A stretch of 64,000 bases of DNA, from contig CALVDF010000002.1 in the NCBI GenBank assembly GCA_944326245.1, positions 1 through 64,000 of the forward strand, written 5' to 3'. Numbering within the stretch: the first letter of the stretch is position 1; each line of letters begins with the position of its first letter. The position numbers and the translations under genes were made by a program. Origin of the DNA: an uncultured Bacteroidales bacterium. Its GTDB lineage: Bacteria; Bacteroidota; Bacteroidia; Bacteroidales; UBA932. Positions 7,756-17,016 of the stretch are shown here, piece after piece. A model generated the notes under the pieces. It searched no databases, was not told the origin of the DNA, and was given only the letters and a program-made list of their open reading frames with translations.

Positions 7756-9192
7756 ATGAATACACCCCATATGGACGAACAATACTTCCGGCTCTTCGGG
7801 ACAGGCCCGTCAGAGGCTGCAAAGCTTCTGGCCCAAGCACTGTCCAAAGGAGGCGACTATGCCGACATCTTCTGCGAGCATACTGTCAACAACGAACTGT
7901 CACTCAGGGACGGAGAAGTCAACTCGGTACGTTCCGACATCGATTTCGGAATCGGCATCAGGGTCGTCAAGGGAGACCGCACAGGATACGCCTTCTCCGA
8001 GAGCACGGCATTTGCGGACCTCATGAAAGCCGCATCGGCGGCAGCCGAGATAGCCAGGGGCACAGGCCCGGCCGTCACCCTGCCCGCAGACTGCACTCCG
8101 GTGGACTTCATCAACCGGTATCCCATGCTTTCCGACTGGGAGCAGCACCCCATAGACAGCAGGAAAGGCTACCTGCTGATGCTGCGCGACCTCATAAGCC
8201 AGGCCGACAGCCGGGTCGTCAACATCACCGGACGCATAGGCGACCAGCAGACCAGAATCCTGTTCTTCAACTCCCTCGGACAATGCTATACGGACATGCG
8301 CCCCATGGCCCTCATGTCAGCCGTAACCGTGATGCAGGAAGGAAGCCGCATGGAGAACTTCTACGCATCCAAAAGCTACCGCAAGGGCTTCGAATTCCTG
8401 TCGGAACAGCTTGTAAGGGAACTGGCAGACGAAGTCGTGAAAGGATGCTCCAGACTCTTCGAGGCAGGACGGCCGCCATGCGGGGAAATGCCTGTGGTCA
8501 TGGGGGCCGGCAGCTCGGGCATACTTCTGCACGAGGCCATTGGACACTCTTTCGAGGCAGACTTCAACCGCAAGGGAGTCTCCATATTCTCCGACAGGAT
8601 GGGCAAGGTCATCTGCAACCGGGAAATCAACATCGTGGATGACGCAACCCTCCCCTGCTACCGCGGTTCCGTCAATGTGGATGACGAGGGGGTTCCCGGA
8701 CAGAAGACATATATGGTCCGCAACGGAATCCTCAATTCCTATCTGCACGACCGCATAAGCGCCCGCCACTACGGGGTGGAACCTACAGGCAACGGCCGGC
8801 GCGAGTCGTTCCGGTACATGCCCATCCCCAGGATGCGCTCCACATACATGGAGAACGGTACGGCATCCGAGGATGACCTCATCCGCTCTGTCAAAAAGGG
8901 CATATACGTAGACAATTTCGCCAACGGCCAGGTCCAGATCGGCGCCGGAGACTTTACATTCTACGTCAAGTCAGGGTACATGATCGAGGACGGCCGTCTC
9001 ACCCGCCCCATCAAGGACACAAACATCATAGGCAACGGTCCTGAAGCCCTCGCGGCCATCACAGGAGTCGCTGACAACCTCATCGTGGACGACAGCACAT
9101 GGACCTGCGGAAAGGGACAGTACTGCCCTGTATCATGCGGCATGCCGTCAGTACTGGTGGGCAAACTCAATGTAGGAGGTATCAATGAATAA
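7756..9192 (+). CDS. tldD: Metalloprotease TldD
   Basis: TldD is the catalytic half of the TldD/TldE (PmbA) heterodimeric metalloprotease, which trims unfolded or modified peptides. The 478-residue protein has the zinc motif HEAIGHSFEAD (about residues 259-269; HExxxH), preceded by the GAGSSGILLHE segment, and the C-terminal CGKGQYCPVSCGMPSVLVG region. The ATG at 7756 follows the upstream terminator closely. The 3' end overlaps pmbA by 8 bp, so the two subunits are coupled. It heads the tldD-pmbA-nhaC-FKBP operon. The natural substrate here is unknown, as no peptide-modification genes are adjacent. Confidence 0.95.
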   Translation: MNTPHMDEQYFRLFGTGPSEAAKLLAQALSKGGDYADIFCEHTVNNELSLRDGEVNSVRSDIDFGIGIRVVKGDRTGYAFSESTAFADLMKAASAAAEIARGTGPAVTLPADCTPVDFINRYPMLSDWEQHPIDSRKGYLLMLRDLISQADSRVVNITGRIGDQQTRILFFNSLGQCYTDMRPMALMSAVTVMQEGSRMENFYASKSYRKGFEFLSEQLVRELADEVVKGCSRLFEAGRPPCGEMPVVMGAGSSGILLHEAIGHSFEADFNRKGVSIFSDRMGKVICNREINIVDDATLPCYRGSVNVDDEGVPGQKTYMVRNGILNSYLHDRISARHYGVEPTGNGRRESFRYMPIPRMRSTYMENGTASEDDLIRSVKKGIYVDNFANGQVQIGAGDFTFYVKSGYMIEDGRLTRPIKDTNIIGNGPEALAAITGVADNLIVDDSTWTCGKGQYCPVSCGMPSVLVGKLNVGGINE

Positions 9193-10492
9193 CGAAATAG
9201 CACAGAAAGCACTGGAAACGGCCCTGTCATGCGGGGCCTCCGACTGCCGTGTATCCCTGTCGGAAAGCACGCAGACATCCATATCGTATCTCAACGGAGA
9301 GATAGAGAAACTCCAGGAATCCACCTCGGCAGCCCTCGGCATAGCCATTTTCACCGAAGGACGCTACGGCGTATTCTCCACCAACCGCATGGACCCGGAC
9401 GAACTGAAACCGTTCCTGCGCAGATGCATAGAATCGTGCAGGCTTCTGGAGCCCGACAAGTGCCGCACCCTCCCCGACCCCTCCCTCTACTACCGCGGAG
9501 GGAAACCGGATCTCGGACAGTGCGATCCGGCATTCCCGACGATACCCTTCAGCACCAAAACCGGGATACTCGAAGCCACCGATGCTGAAGTGGACAAGAG
9601 TGACCCTCGCCTGATCTCCACGGCCTGCGACTGGGACGACTTCCTCCGCTCAGACTATACCATCGACTCTGCCGGGCTGGAGGTCAGGTCCTCAAGTACA
9701 TTCTACTCGATATCATGCGAATGTACCGTCCGCGGCCACGGAGACGCCCGCCCGCAGAACAACTGGTCGGAAGGTTCCCTCTTCTTCGACAGGCTGCGCC
9801 GCGGATGCGGCAGGACAGCCTACGAAAGGACGGTGCCCATGACAGAAGCCAGGAAGCTCAGTTCGGGGAAATACAACATCGTCCTCGAGAACACCGTCTC
9901 GGCAAGGGCGGTATTTGCCCTGATTGCAGCCCTCAACGGATCGGCGCTGCAGCAGAAGAACTCGTTCCTGCTGGATTCCCTGGGCAAACGGCTCTTCCCG
10001 GAAAACCTGCACATAGCGGACAATCCACTCATCCCCGGACGGACAGGTTCGGGATACTACGACAGTGAGGGAGTCGCCACATGTTTCAGGGACATCATCA
10101 AGGACGGGAAGGTAGCCACTTATTTCCTCAACACCTATTTCGCCAACAAGCTAGGCATGCCGCGCACATCCGAGGATGCCTTCGCCGTATGCTTCCCCGA
10201 AAATTCTGGCATCGGCCAGGACGGGATACTGAGGAGCACCGGCCGCGGCATACTCATCACCGGCTTCAACGGAGGCAACAGCAACCCCGTCACGGGAGAC
10301 TTCTCATACGGCATCGAAGGCTGGTATTTCGAAAACGGGCAGAGACAGTTCCCGGTCAAGGAAATGAACCTTACAGGCAATTTCCTGGACATCTGGAACA
10401 AAAACCTTTTCATAGGCAACGACCCCATAGACTTCATGCAGTGGCAGATACCGACCCTCGCATTCGAAGGGGCGGACATCAGCGGCATCTAA
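9185..10492 (+). CDS. pmbA: TldE/PmbA subunit of the TldD protease
   Basis: A 435-residue partner subunit that lacks the HExxxH zinc site of TldD. It is recognisable by the N-terminal GASDCRVSLSESTQTSISYLN segment, the central LIPGRTGSGYYDSEG region, and the C-terminal ILITGFNGGNSNPVTGDFSYG block, the PmbA signature around the active-site cavity. It overlaps tldD by 8 bp, and nhaC starts 23 bp after its stop. Family knowledge says both subunits are needed for activity. Confidence 0.94.
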   Translation: MNNEIAQKALETALSCGASDCRVSLSESTQTSISYLNGEIEKLQESTSAALGIAIFTEGRYGVFSTNRMDPDELKPFLRRCIESCRLLEPDKCRTLPDPSLYYRGGKPDLGQCDPAFPTIPFSTKTGILEATDAEVDKSDPRLISTACDWDDFLRSDYTIDSAGLEVRSSSTFYSISCECTVRGHGDARPQNNWSEGSLFFDRLRRGCGRTAYERTVPMTEARKLSSGKYNIVLENTVSARAVFALIAALNGSALQQKNSFLLDSLGKRLFPENLHIADNPLIPGRTGSGYYDSEGVATCFRDIIKDGKVATYFLNTYFANKLGMPRTSEDAFAVCFPENSGIGQDGILRSTGRGILITGFNGGNSNPVTGDFSYGIEGWYFENGQRQFPVKEMNLTGNFLDIWNKNLFIGNDPIDFMQWQIPTLAFEGADISGI

Positions 10493-10515
10493 CACTACAG
10501 CACAGGACGTATCCG

Positions 10516-11991
10516 ATGAGAAAACCAGGACTGATCATATCCTTTATTCCGGTCGTACTGCTGATGGCCCTCATCGCACTGGGCTCCATCAGTTTCGGGA
10601 CCGACATTACCGGAGGAGCCTCGCAGGCGGCCCTGCTGCTTTCGTCCCTGGCCGTCATCGGCATATCCATGTTCTACCTCAAGCTGCCGTGGTCAAGCCT
10701 CGAAGCCGGCATCACCGATAACCTGGTGAAGACCGGACCCGCCATCTTCATCCTGCTGATGATAGGAGCCCTGACATCCACATGGATGCTCTCCGGAGTC
10801 GTCCCTACCCTGATCTTCTACGGAATGAAGCTCATCAGCCCGAAGATATTCCTGCTGGTGATCTTCCTGCTGACCGCTGTCGTGTCCGTACTCTCCGGCA
10901 GCTCCTGGACCACCATCGGCACCATAGGCGTAGCCATGATGAGCGCCGGATCCATGCTCGGAATCAGTGAAGGTTGGCTGGCAGGGGCCATTATCTCCGG
11001 AGCCTACTTCGGGGACAAGCGTTCTCCCATGTCAGACACCACCAATCTGGCCTCGTCTACGGCGGGAGTGAGCCTGTACAGACATGTCAACTACCTGATG
11101 TACACCAATATGCCTGCATTCATAATAGCAGGGGTTACATTCACGGCGGTAGGCTTCACATTTGACCCGGCATCGGATCTGGACCTGAGCGCCCAGTTCG
11201 CCAGCCTCTCTTCGGCATTCAATATAAGCCCATGGCTGATGCTGATTCCATGTCTGACAATCTTCATGATATACAAGAAGATTCCCCCTTTCATCACCCT
11301 TTTTGCATCCGCCCTGATCTCCGGCATCATCGCATTTTGGGCCCAGCCAGGCATTATAGCCATGGTCTGCGGCCAGGAACGCGGAATCATGGAATTCTTC
11401 CGTTTCCTGTACCAGTCTCTCGCTGCCGAAGTGACACTCCATACCGGAGACGCCATGATAGACACCCTTGCCAGCACCTCCGGAATGTCCGGCATGCTCG
11501 ACACCATCTGGCTCATACTGTGCGTGATAGTCTTCGGAGGAGTGATGGAAGCCTCCGGAATGATCGAAAGCATAACCTCACGACTTGTCTCCGGCCTCAA
11601 AAATGCCGTGCAGCTGGTTTCCGCAACAGTATTTTCAGGCATCTTCTGCAACCTCGTGCTCTCCGACCAGTACATGTCCATCATCGTGCCCGGCAAGATG
11701 TTTGCAGAGACCTACCGCAAGCGGGGCTACGCTCCTGAGCTGCTGAGCCGGAGCCTTGAAGACTCGGCGACTGTTACCTCCGTCCTTGTTCCCTGGAATA
11801 CATGCGGGGTAGTCCAGTCCACAGTGCTTGGCGTAGCCACCCTCACATACCTGCCCTACTGTATCTTCAACCTGCTCTCACCGCTGATATCCATCATCGT
11901 GGCTGCCATAGGCTGGAAGATCCGCAGAACAGATGACAACAAACAACCAAACAACAATAACAATAATACCAAAAGCAATGAAAATCAGTGA
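10516..11991 (+). CDS. nhaC: NhaC-family Na+/H+ antiporter
   Basis: A 491-residue inner-membrane antiporter with about 11-12 hydrophobic helices and the NhaC-type motifs SGSSWTTIGTIGVAMM, GAYFGDKRSPMSDTTNLAS and LSRSLEDSATVTSVLVPWNTCG. It should exchange Na+ (or, in some relatives, malate/lactate) for H+. The ATG at 10516 begins MRKPGLIISFIPVVLL; the upstream in-frame sequence belongs to pmbA in another frame. The C-terminus is an asparagine-rich tail encoded by AAC/AAT runs, and its last 14 bp overlap the start of the FKBP gene. Confidence 0.92.
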   Translation: MRKPGLIISFIPVVLLMALIALGSISFGTDITGGASQAALLLSSLAVIGISMFYLKLPWSSLEAGITDNLVKTGPAIFILLMIGALTSTWMLSGVVPTLIFYGMKLISPKIFLLVIFLLTAVVSVLSGSSWTTIGTIGVAMMSAGSMLGISEGWLAGAIISGAYFGDKRSPMSDTTNLASSTAGVSLYRHVNYLMYTNMPAFIIAGVTFTAVGFTFDPASDLDLSAQFASLSSAFNISPWLMLIPCLTIFMIYKKIPPFITLFASALISGIIAFWAQPGIIAMVCGQERGIMEFFRFLYQSLAAEVTLHTGDAMIDTLASTSGMSGMLDTIWLILCVIVFGGVMEASGMIESITSRLVSGLKNAVQLVSATVFSGIFCNLVLSDQYMSIIVPGKMFAETYRKRGYAPELLSRSLEDSATVTSVLVPWNTCGVVQSTVLGVATLTYLPYCIFNLLSPLISIIVAAIGWKIRRTDDNKQPNNNNNNTKSNENQ

Positions 11992-12523
11992 CAAGAAAGT
12001 AGTAGCACTTACCTACACACTCACAGTGGACGGCCAGGTGGCCGACCAGACCACGGAAGACCGTCCCCTCGACTTCATCTTCGGCATGGGATACCTCCTG
12101 CCCAAATTCGAAGAAAACATCGCAGGCAAGGAGCCCGGCGACACCTTCGAATTTACGCTTACTCCTGCAGAAGGATACGGCGAGCACAACCCCGACATGA
12201 TCGTTGAGCTCCCCAAGCACGTGTTCGAAGTGGACGGCAAGATCCAGGAAGGACTGCTGACCGTAGGCAACATGATTCCCATGATGAACCAGCAGGGAGG
12301 CGTCCTCCACGGCAAGGTGCATGAAGTCAAGGATGACAGCGTCATGATGAACTTCAACCATCCCATGGCCGGCAAGACCCTCCACTTCACCGGCAAGATC
12401 CTCTCTGTCCGCGATGCTACAGAGCAGGAGCTGACAGAAGGCCTGCACGGTGAGTTCAAGCAGAGCTCCTGCGGAGGCGGCTGCTCCTCATGCGGCGGAG
12501 ACTGCTGCGGCGGCTGCAACTAA
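11978..12523 (+). CDS. SlyD-like FKBP peptidyl-prolyl isomerase with Cys-rich tail
   Basis: A 181-residue cytoplasmic FKBP-type prolyl isomerase and metallochaperone. It has the SlyD-type core (VALTYTLTVDGQVADQT, then PLDFIFGMGYLLPKFEENIAGKEPGD quoted in parts: LDFIFGMGYLLP and FEENIAGKEPGD) and an insert-in-flap domain from about residue 70 to 120. The C-terminus after about residue 160 is CGGGCSSCGGDCCGGCN, with seven cysteines, taking the place of the His-rich metal-binding tail of E. coli SlyD. The ATG at 11978 lies inside the nhaC tail (14-bp overlap), so translation is coupled. Metal storage or nickel/copper handling is inferred from the tail. Confidence 0.9.
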   Translation: MKISDKKVVALTYTLTVDGQVADQTTEDRPLDFIFGMGYLLPKFEENIAGKEPGDTFEFTLTPAEGYGEHNPDMIVELPKHVFEVDGKIQEGLLTVGNMIPMMNQQGGVLHGKVHEVKDDSVMMNFNHPMAGKTLHFTGKILSVRDATEQELTEGLHGEFKQSSCGGGCSSCGGDCCGGCN

Positions 12524-12553
12524 CCTTGCCAGACCACATACGTCAACAATACA

Positions 12554-12615
12554 GAACACCGGAGACACCTGTCCCTGCCCTTCAAAACAGAAGGCAGGCA
12601 GTGTTTCCGGTGTTC
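12554..12615. terminator. Bidirectional terminator-like hairpin
   Basis: A long imperfect inverted repeat has outer arms gaacaccggagacac and gtgtttccggtgttc with one mismatch and an inner ctgccctt/aaggcag pair. It lies between the convergent FKBP and GH29 genes, so it can end both transcripts. Confidence 0.6.
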
Positions 12616-12646
12616 CATATATCTATAAGCCGTTATAAAACAATGC

Positions 12647-14110
12647 TTACCGTTCATACACGCTGAAACATGTAATCCTGGGAACGGCGCGGCTGCTGTC
12701 CACCACAAGACGGATGGCGGCAGCGTCCACCGGACGGGCGAAACGGGCGATATGCCTGTTCCCGACGGAAGTACCGGAATAGACTGTCTCCCAACACCCG
12801 TCCTGTCCCAGGGCTTCCACCCTGAAGGAGCGGATGCGCTCACCTAAGGCAATGTCCTCCCGTATAACACAGCGGTCCACCGACTTGACGGAGCCATTGC
12901 GCGACGGAGGAAGCTCCAGCAGCAGGATATCTCCACTTCCTGCCGTTACGGCCAGCGGCATGCCATACCGGTGCTGTATCTCCGCACCCCATTCTTCCAG
13001 CCTGCGGACATCGCCTTCAGGCAGCAGGCCGTCAGGCCCGGGAGTGAGTCCGATGACAAGAGTCGCATTGCGTCCGACCGATTTTTCATACATGTCCATC
13101 AGTGTCTCCAGAGAATTGACCGCATCCTCGTCCCCTGGCTCCCAGAACCATTCGTGTCTGCCACCTGCCCCTCTCAAAGGGGTATCCGCCATGGCCGGGA
13201 CCCAGTAAGCTCCGTCAGGGTCGCCGTGGGCAAGAAGGCTGTTGTGTGCCTGAGCCGATTCGTTGTTGCGGTTGTGGCTGTAGGGATACGGAAAGGTGGA
13301 CCAGCAGGGATAGCCTACCGTACCGCTCTCGGAACCGCCCCAGCGCAGGTCTGCACGGTCCACATTGTGATAGAACAGACAGTCTGGCTGGAGGCTGTCG
13401 ACGATGGGCTCCACATCGGGCCCTGCCCCGCGCGGATCATCGGCACCTCCGTCAAACCATATCATGAACAGGTCCCCGTACCTGGAACAGAGTTCCTCCA
13501 CCATCCTTTCGCAATACCTCCGGTACCACTCCTGCCTGTTACGGGCGAAATCACCCTCTCCCTCAGCCTCAAAATTGTGTATGCCCAGCAGGGAATTCCA
13601 CCGGATACCTACGTAAAGTCCCGGCTGCAGTCCGTATTTCCGGCATGATGCCACGAAATCGGCGACCACGTCCCCCTTTCCGTCCCTCCAGCGCACCGCC
13701 TTGAGACAATAGGGATTGACATCGCTCTGCCACAGTCCAAAACCGGTCTCATGGGTGGCGGTCAGTATGGCGAACCGGGCACCGGCAGCCTTGGCCGCAC
13801 GTATCCACTGGTCGGTATCCAGATGTTCCGGATTGAAAATATTGTAATCCTCCACCGGAGTTATGCGGTTGCTGCCCTGACCGTAGACCTTACCGTCGAA
13901 TACGTGCAGGTCGTAATGGAATATCACGCCCAGCTCCGCCTCATGCCATTTGAGCTGACGGGCAGCCGGAACCGGTATGGAAAGGGTATCTCCGAAAGGG
14001 CACGGTGCAATATTCTCGGGAATACTCATGGAGATGGCAGACAAGCTGAACAAGGTCAGAAACACTGTCACCGGAATCATAGTACGGAGCAATGAGACAC
14101 TTTTAACCAT
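12647..14110 (-). CDS. GH29-type alpha-L-fucosidase, secreted
   Basis: A 487-residue exported glycosidase of family GH29. An N-terminal signal peptide (about residues 1-28) is followed by a TIM barrel. FAILTATHETGFGLWQS matches the HHDGF-type segment (here HETGF), MIWFDGGADD carries the presumed nucleophile Asp, and VIGLTPGPDGLLPE corresponds to the LLN-PPxxxG segment, here LTPGPDG. A C-terminal beta-sandwich (from about 395) completes the two-domain layout. The first barrel strand reads GVIFHYDLHVF where many GH29 enzymes have GLFIHWG, so this is a divergent subgroup whose glycan target may not be fucose. It lies 31 bp after the FAD oxidoreductase gene, with no SusC/D pair nearby. Confidence 0.78.
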   Translation of the reverse strand: MVKSVSLLRTMIPVTVFLTLFSLSAISMSIPENIAPCPFGDTLSIPVPAARQLKWHEAELGVIFHYDLHVFDGKVYGQGSNRITPVEDYNIFNPEHLDTDQWIRAAKAAGARFAILTATHETGFGLWQSDVNPYCLKAVRWRDGKGDVVADFVASCRKYGLQPGLYVGIRWNSLLGIHNFEAEGEGDFARNRQEWYRRYCERMVEELCSRYGDLFMIWFDGGADDPRGAGPDVEPIVDSLQPDCLFYHNVDRADLRWGGSESGTVGYPCWSTFPYPYSHNRNNESAQAHNSLLAHGDPDGAYWVPAMADTPLRGAGGRHEWFWEPGDEDAVNSLETLMDMYEKSVGRNATLVIGLTPGPDGLLPEGDVRRLEEWGAEIQHRYGMPLAVTAGSGDILLLELPPSRNGSVKSVDRCVIREDIALGERIRSFRVEALGQDGCWETVYSGTSVGNRHIARFARPVDAAAIRLVVDSSRAVPRITCFSVYER

Positions 14111-14141
14111 AATATCGGTCCTGTTTATTTAATATCCTCCA

Positions 14142-15794
14142 TCATAAATTCCCGCAGCCGGAATGCAGGATCTGCTCTGCGGCGCGTATACCGTCTATGG
14201 CGGAAGAGACTATGCCTCCTGAATATCCTGCGCCCTCCCCGCAGGGATAAAGGCCGGGAAGGCCTATGTGCTGGAGGGTCTGCGGGTCCCTCGGCAGACG
14301 CACCGGCGAGGAAGTGCGGGACTCCACGGCCAGCAACAGGGCCTCGGCAGTGTAGTAGCCGTGTATCCTGCGGTCAAATGCCGGAAAGGCCTTCTGCAGG
14401 CGGGAAACCACAAAATCCGGCAGCACCTCGCTCAGGTCGGCTGCCACGGCTCCGGGAGCATAGGATGTCTTCGGAAGGGGAGTAACCGTGGAACGGCCCT
14501 TGGCTGCCGCCGACCGTCCCCTGCCGCTCCTGACGAAATCTGTCATACGCTGGGCCGGAGCACGGTATGAGCCGGAAACTTCATAACAGCATCGTTCCAC
14601 CTCGGACCGGAAATCCAGCATTGCTGCGGCCATTTCCGCCTCACTGCCCTGGAATGCGCCTGCCGTGCCGACAGGCTCCGGGCAACTTCCGGAGCGGCAC
14701 CGGCGGTAATATCCGGCTACATCCTCCGGCTCCACGGATGTGACTATCCCGGCATTGGCCCAGCGGGAATTGCGCTGCGAATTGGACATTCCGTTCGTGA
14801 CAACAGTACCCGGCTCCGTAGACGAGGGAACCAGAATGCCGCCCGGACACATGCAGAAGGAAAATACCCCCCGCCCGTCCACCTGCTCCACCAGAGAATA
14901 TTCGGCGGCCGGGAGCCACGGCATACGGGGACCGTGATACTGCGCCCGGTCGATCAGCTCCTGCGGGTGCTCGGCCCTTACTCCCAGTGCAAAGCCTTTC
15001 GCCTCCACTGTCCAGCCTTTCTGCAGGAAAATCCGGTAGATGTCGGTAGCCGAGTGCCCTGTGGCCAGAACCACCTCCGGAGCCTCGAAAACCCCACCTG
15101 TGCATACCGCCTTCCATCCTCCGCCAGGCTTCGGCTGCAGGTCGGTCACACGGCAGGAGAAACGGTATTCACCGCCGCATTGTTCTATGTGATGCCGCAT
15201 TGCCTCCACTATAGCAGGCAGGCGGTCGCTTCCTATATGCGGATGAGCATCGATCCTTATCCTGCTGTCCGCCCCGAAATCGGTAAATGTCTTCAGAATG
15301 GCCCCCACATCCCCCCTTTTGCTGGAGCGGGTGTAGAGCTTCCCGTCGGAAAAAGTCCCTGCCCCGCCCTCTCCGAAGCAGTAGTTGGAGTCGGGATTGA
15401 GGTCTCCGACCCGTGAAATGGCAGCGATGTCGTATTTGCGCGCATGCACGTCCTTGCCCCTTTCGAGAATCACCGGACGGCGCCCGCCGCAGATGAGCCG
15501 TAGGGCCGCGAAAAGCCCTGCAGGTCCGGCACCTACCACTATTACCGGAGCGGCAGCCGAGACATCCCGCACCTGCATGTACGATACTGTCTCCTGAGGG
15601 ACCTCTCCCTCAAGATATGCCGCCACGCGGTAACGGTAGACGATGTTGCGCGAACGCGCATCGATGGAGCGGCGCAGCACCCTTACCGATGCAATTTTCC
15701 TGGCAGGGACGCCAGCCGCCCTGGCCGCAGCCGCCCTGAAATCCTCCTCTGAGGGAGCGTACGATGCCCCGAAGGCTGTCTCGAATTCCTTCAC
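14142..15794 (-). CDS. FAD-dependent oxidoreductase (COG2509 type)
   Basis: A 550-residue flavoprotein of the NAD(P)/FAD-dependent dehydrogenase family widespread in anaerobes. A small N-terminal domain ends in RRSIDARSRNIVYRYRV (about residues 41-57), then comes the FAD dinucleotide motif VVGAGPAGLFAALRL (about 85-99), FGEGGAGTFSDGKLYTR, and the C-terminal LYPCGEGAGYSGGIVSSAIDG that contacts FAD. The only suitable start is GTG at 15794, 10 bp after the tsaD stop, which leaves the N-domain intact. The reaction is unknown, and the family has sometimes been linked to quinone or thiol redox. It is cotranscribed with tsaD and the GH29 gene. Confidence 0.85.
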   Translation of the reverse strand: MKEFETAFGASYAPSEEDFRAAAARAAGVPARKIASVRVLRRSIDARSRNIVYRYRVAAYLEGEVPQETVSYMQVRDVSAAAPVIVVGAGPAGLFAALRLICGGRRPVILERGKDVHARKYDIAAISRVGDLNPDSNYCFGEGGAGTFSDGKLYTRSSKRGDVGAILKTFTDFGADSRIRIDAHPHIGSDRLPAIVEAMRHHIEQCGGEYRFSCRVTDLQPKPGGGWKAVCTGGVFEAPEVVLATGHSATDIYRIFLQKGWTVEAKGFALGVRAEHPQELIDRAQYHGPRMPWLPAAEYSLVEQVDGRGVFSFCMCPGGILVPSSTEPGTVVTNGMSNSQRNSRWANAGIVTSVEPEDVAGYYRRCRSGSCPEPVGTAGAFQGSEAEMAAAMLDFRSEVERCCYEVSGSYRAPAQRMTDFVRSGRGRSAAAKGRSTVTPLPKTSYAPGAVAADLSEVLPDFVVSRLQKAFPAFDRRIHGYYTAEALLLAVESRTSSPVRLPRDPQTLQHIGLPGLYPCGEGAGYSGGIVSSAIDGIRAAEQILHSGCGNL

Positions 15795-15804
15795 TGAGCC
15801 GTAT

Positions 15805-16830
15805 TTATTTGAAATCCAGAGCCCTTGAAACCGGAGCCGCGTCCAGTCCTCCGGTCAGGCCCGCACGGAACTTGAACAGCCCCGCTACCGCTATCATTGC
15901 CGCGTTGTCCGTAGTGAACTTGAATTCCGGTATGAACGTAGTCCAGCCCCTCTTCTCGCCCTCCGTGGCGATACGGGTACGCAGACCGGAGTTGGCCGAC
16001 ACGCCCCCTCCTATGGCCACCTGCCTGATGCCCGTCTGTTTCACGGCCTTGAGCAGCTTGTCCATGAGCACATCGATCAGGGTTTTCTGGAAAGAAGCGC
16101 AGATATCGTTCATGTTGTGCTGCATGAAGTCAGGATCCTCCTTGAGCCTGTCGCGCACGAAATACAGCAGGGAAGTCTTCACTCCGCTGAAACTGTAGTC
16201 CAGACCGGGGACGTGAGGCTTCGCGAACTTGAACCGCTCCGGATCACCCTGCGCCGCAAGCCTGTCCACGACCGGTCCTCCCGGATAGCCGAGCCCGAGA
16301 AGCTTTGCACACTTGTCGAACGCCTCCCCCACGGCATCGTCTATCGTCCGCCCGAGTACCTCGAAATGCAGAGGGTCGTCCACCCTTACTATCTGTGAAT
16401 GGCCTCCCGATACCAGCAGTGCCAGGAACGGGAATGACGGGCAGCGGTACTCCTTGCCCTCCTGCCTTATGAAATGCGACAGGATGTGGCCCTGCAGGTG
16501 GTTGACATCCACCAGGGGCTTGTCCAGAGCCAGTGCCATACCCTTCGCAAACGACACACCCACAAGCAGCGAGCCCAGCAGACCGGGACCGCGCGTATAG
16601 GCTATGGCGTCTATTTCCGAAGGCTTTACTCCGGCCTGGTCCAGAGCCTGGCTGACTACAGGCACGATGTTCTGCTGATGGGCGCGGGATGCCAGCTCGG
16701 GCACCACCCCGCCGTATTTGCGGTGCACCTCCTGCGAGGCCATCACGTTGGACAGCAGGGTCTCCCCACTGAGTACGGCTGCAGAAGTATCGTCGCACGA
16801 AGATTCTATACCTAAAATGATTTCAGACAT
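15805..16830 (-). CDS. tsaD: tRNA threonylcarbamoyladenosine synthase subunit TsaD
   Basis: TsaD transfers the threonylcarbamoyl group to A37 of ANN-decoding tRNAs (t6A), with TsaB/E. The 341-residue protein has the ASKHA start GIESSCDDTSAAVL (residues 6-19), the metal-binding HLQGH (about 113-117; the family has HxxxH), LVSGGHSQIV, KFAKPHVPGLDYSFSGVKT, and the terminal GGGVSANSGLR and DNAAMIA motifs. It leads the leftward operon. A TACTTTTG box at 16851-16858 lies 20 bp upstream of its ATG. Confidence 0.97.
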   Translation of the reverse strand: MSEIILGIESSCDDTSAAVLSGETLLSNVMASQEVHRKYGGVVPELASRAHQQNIVPVVSQALDQAGVKPSEIDAIAYTRGPGLLGSLLVGVSFAKGMALALDKPLVDVNHLQGHILSHFIRQEGKEYRCPSFPFLALLVSGGHSQIVRVDDPLHFEVLGRTIDDAVGEAFDKCAKLLGLGYPGGPVVDRLAAQGDPERFKFAKPHVPGLDYSFSGVKTSLLYFVRDRLKEDPDFMQHNMNDICASFQKTLIDVLMDKLLKAVKQTGIRQVAIGGGVSANSGLRTRIATEGEKRGWTTFIPEFKFTTDNAAMIAVAGLFKFRAGLTGGLDAAPVSRALDFK

Positions 16831-16850
16831 AATCGTTCAATAATATTCCA

Positions 16851-16858
16851 CAAAAGTA
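16851..16858 (-). promoter_or_regulatory. tsaD: Promoter -7 box for tsaD operon
   Basis: The plus strand CAAAAGTA is TACTTTTG leftward, matching TAnnTTTG, 20 bp before the tsaD ATG. Confidence 0.45.
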
Positions 16859-16931
16859 GAAAACACTTTCGAATTTTAAACATCTTCTGAACTTCCACAC
16901 ATTTTTTTGTTGCTACTACAGAATATTTGCA

Positions 16932-16963
16932 TATATTTGCATCGTATTTAACACCGCTGTTAG
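16932..16963 (+). promoter_or_regulatory. tetR promoter and operator O1
   Basis: A -7 box TATATTTG (16932-16939) is followed by the palindromic 16-mer TTAACACCGCTGTTAG (16948-16963), which would cover the start of transcription. The same 16-mer, identical at 13 positions, lies before tolC at 17707. This fits autorepression by the adjacent TetR protein. Confidence 0.6.
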
Positions 16964-17016
16964 ACATAGAAGTTAACAACAACGGCAACAGACGCAGAAA
17001 ACACGTACCAAAAGCA

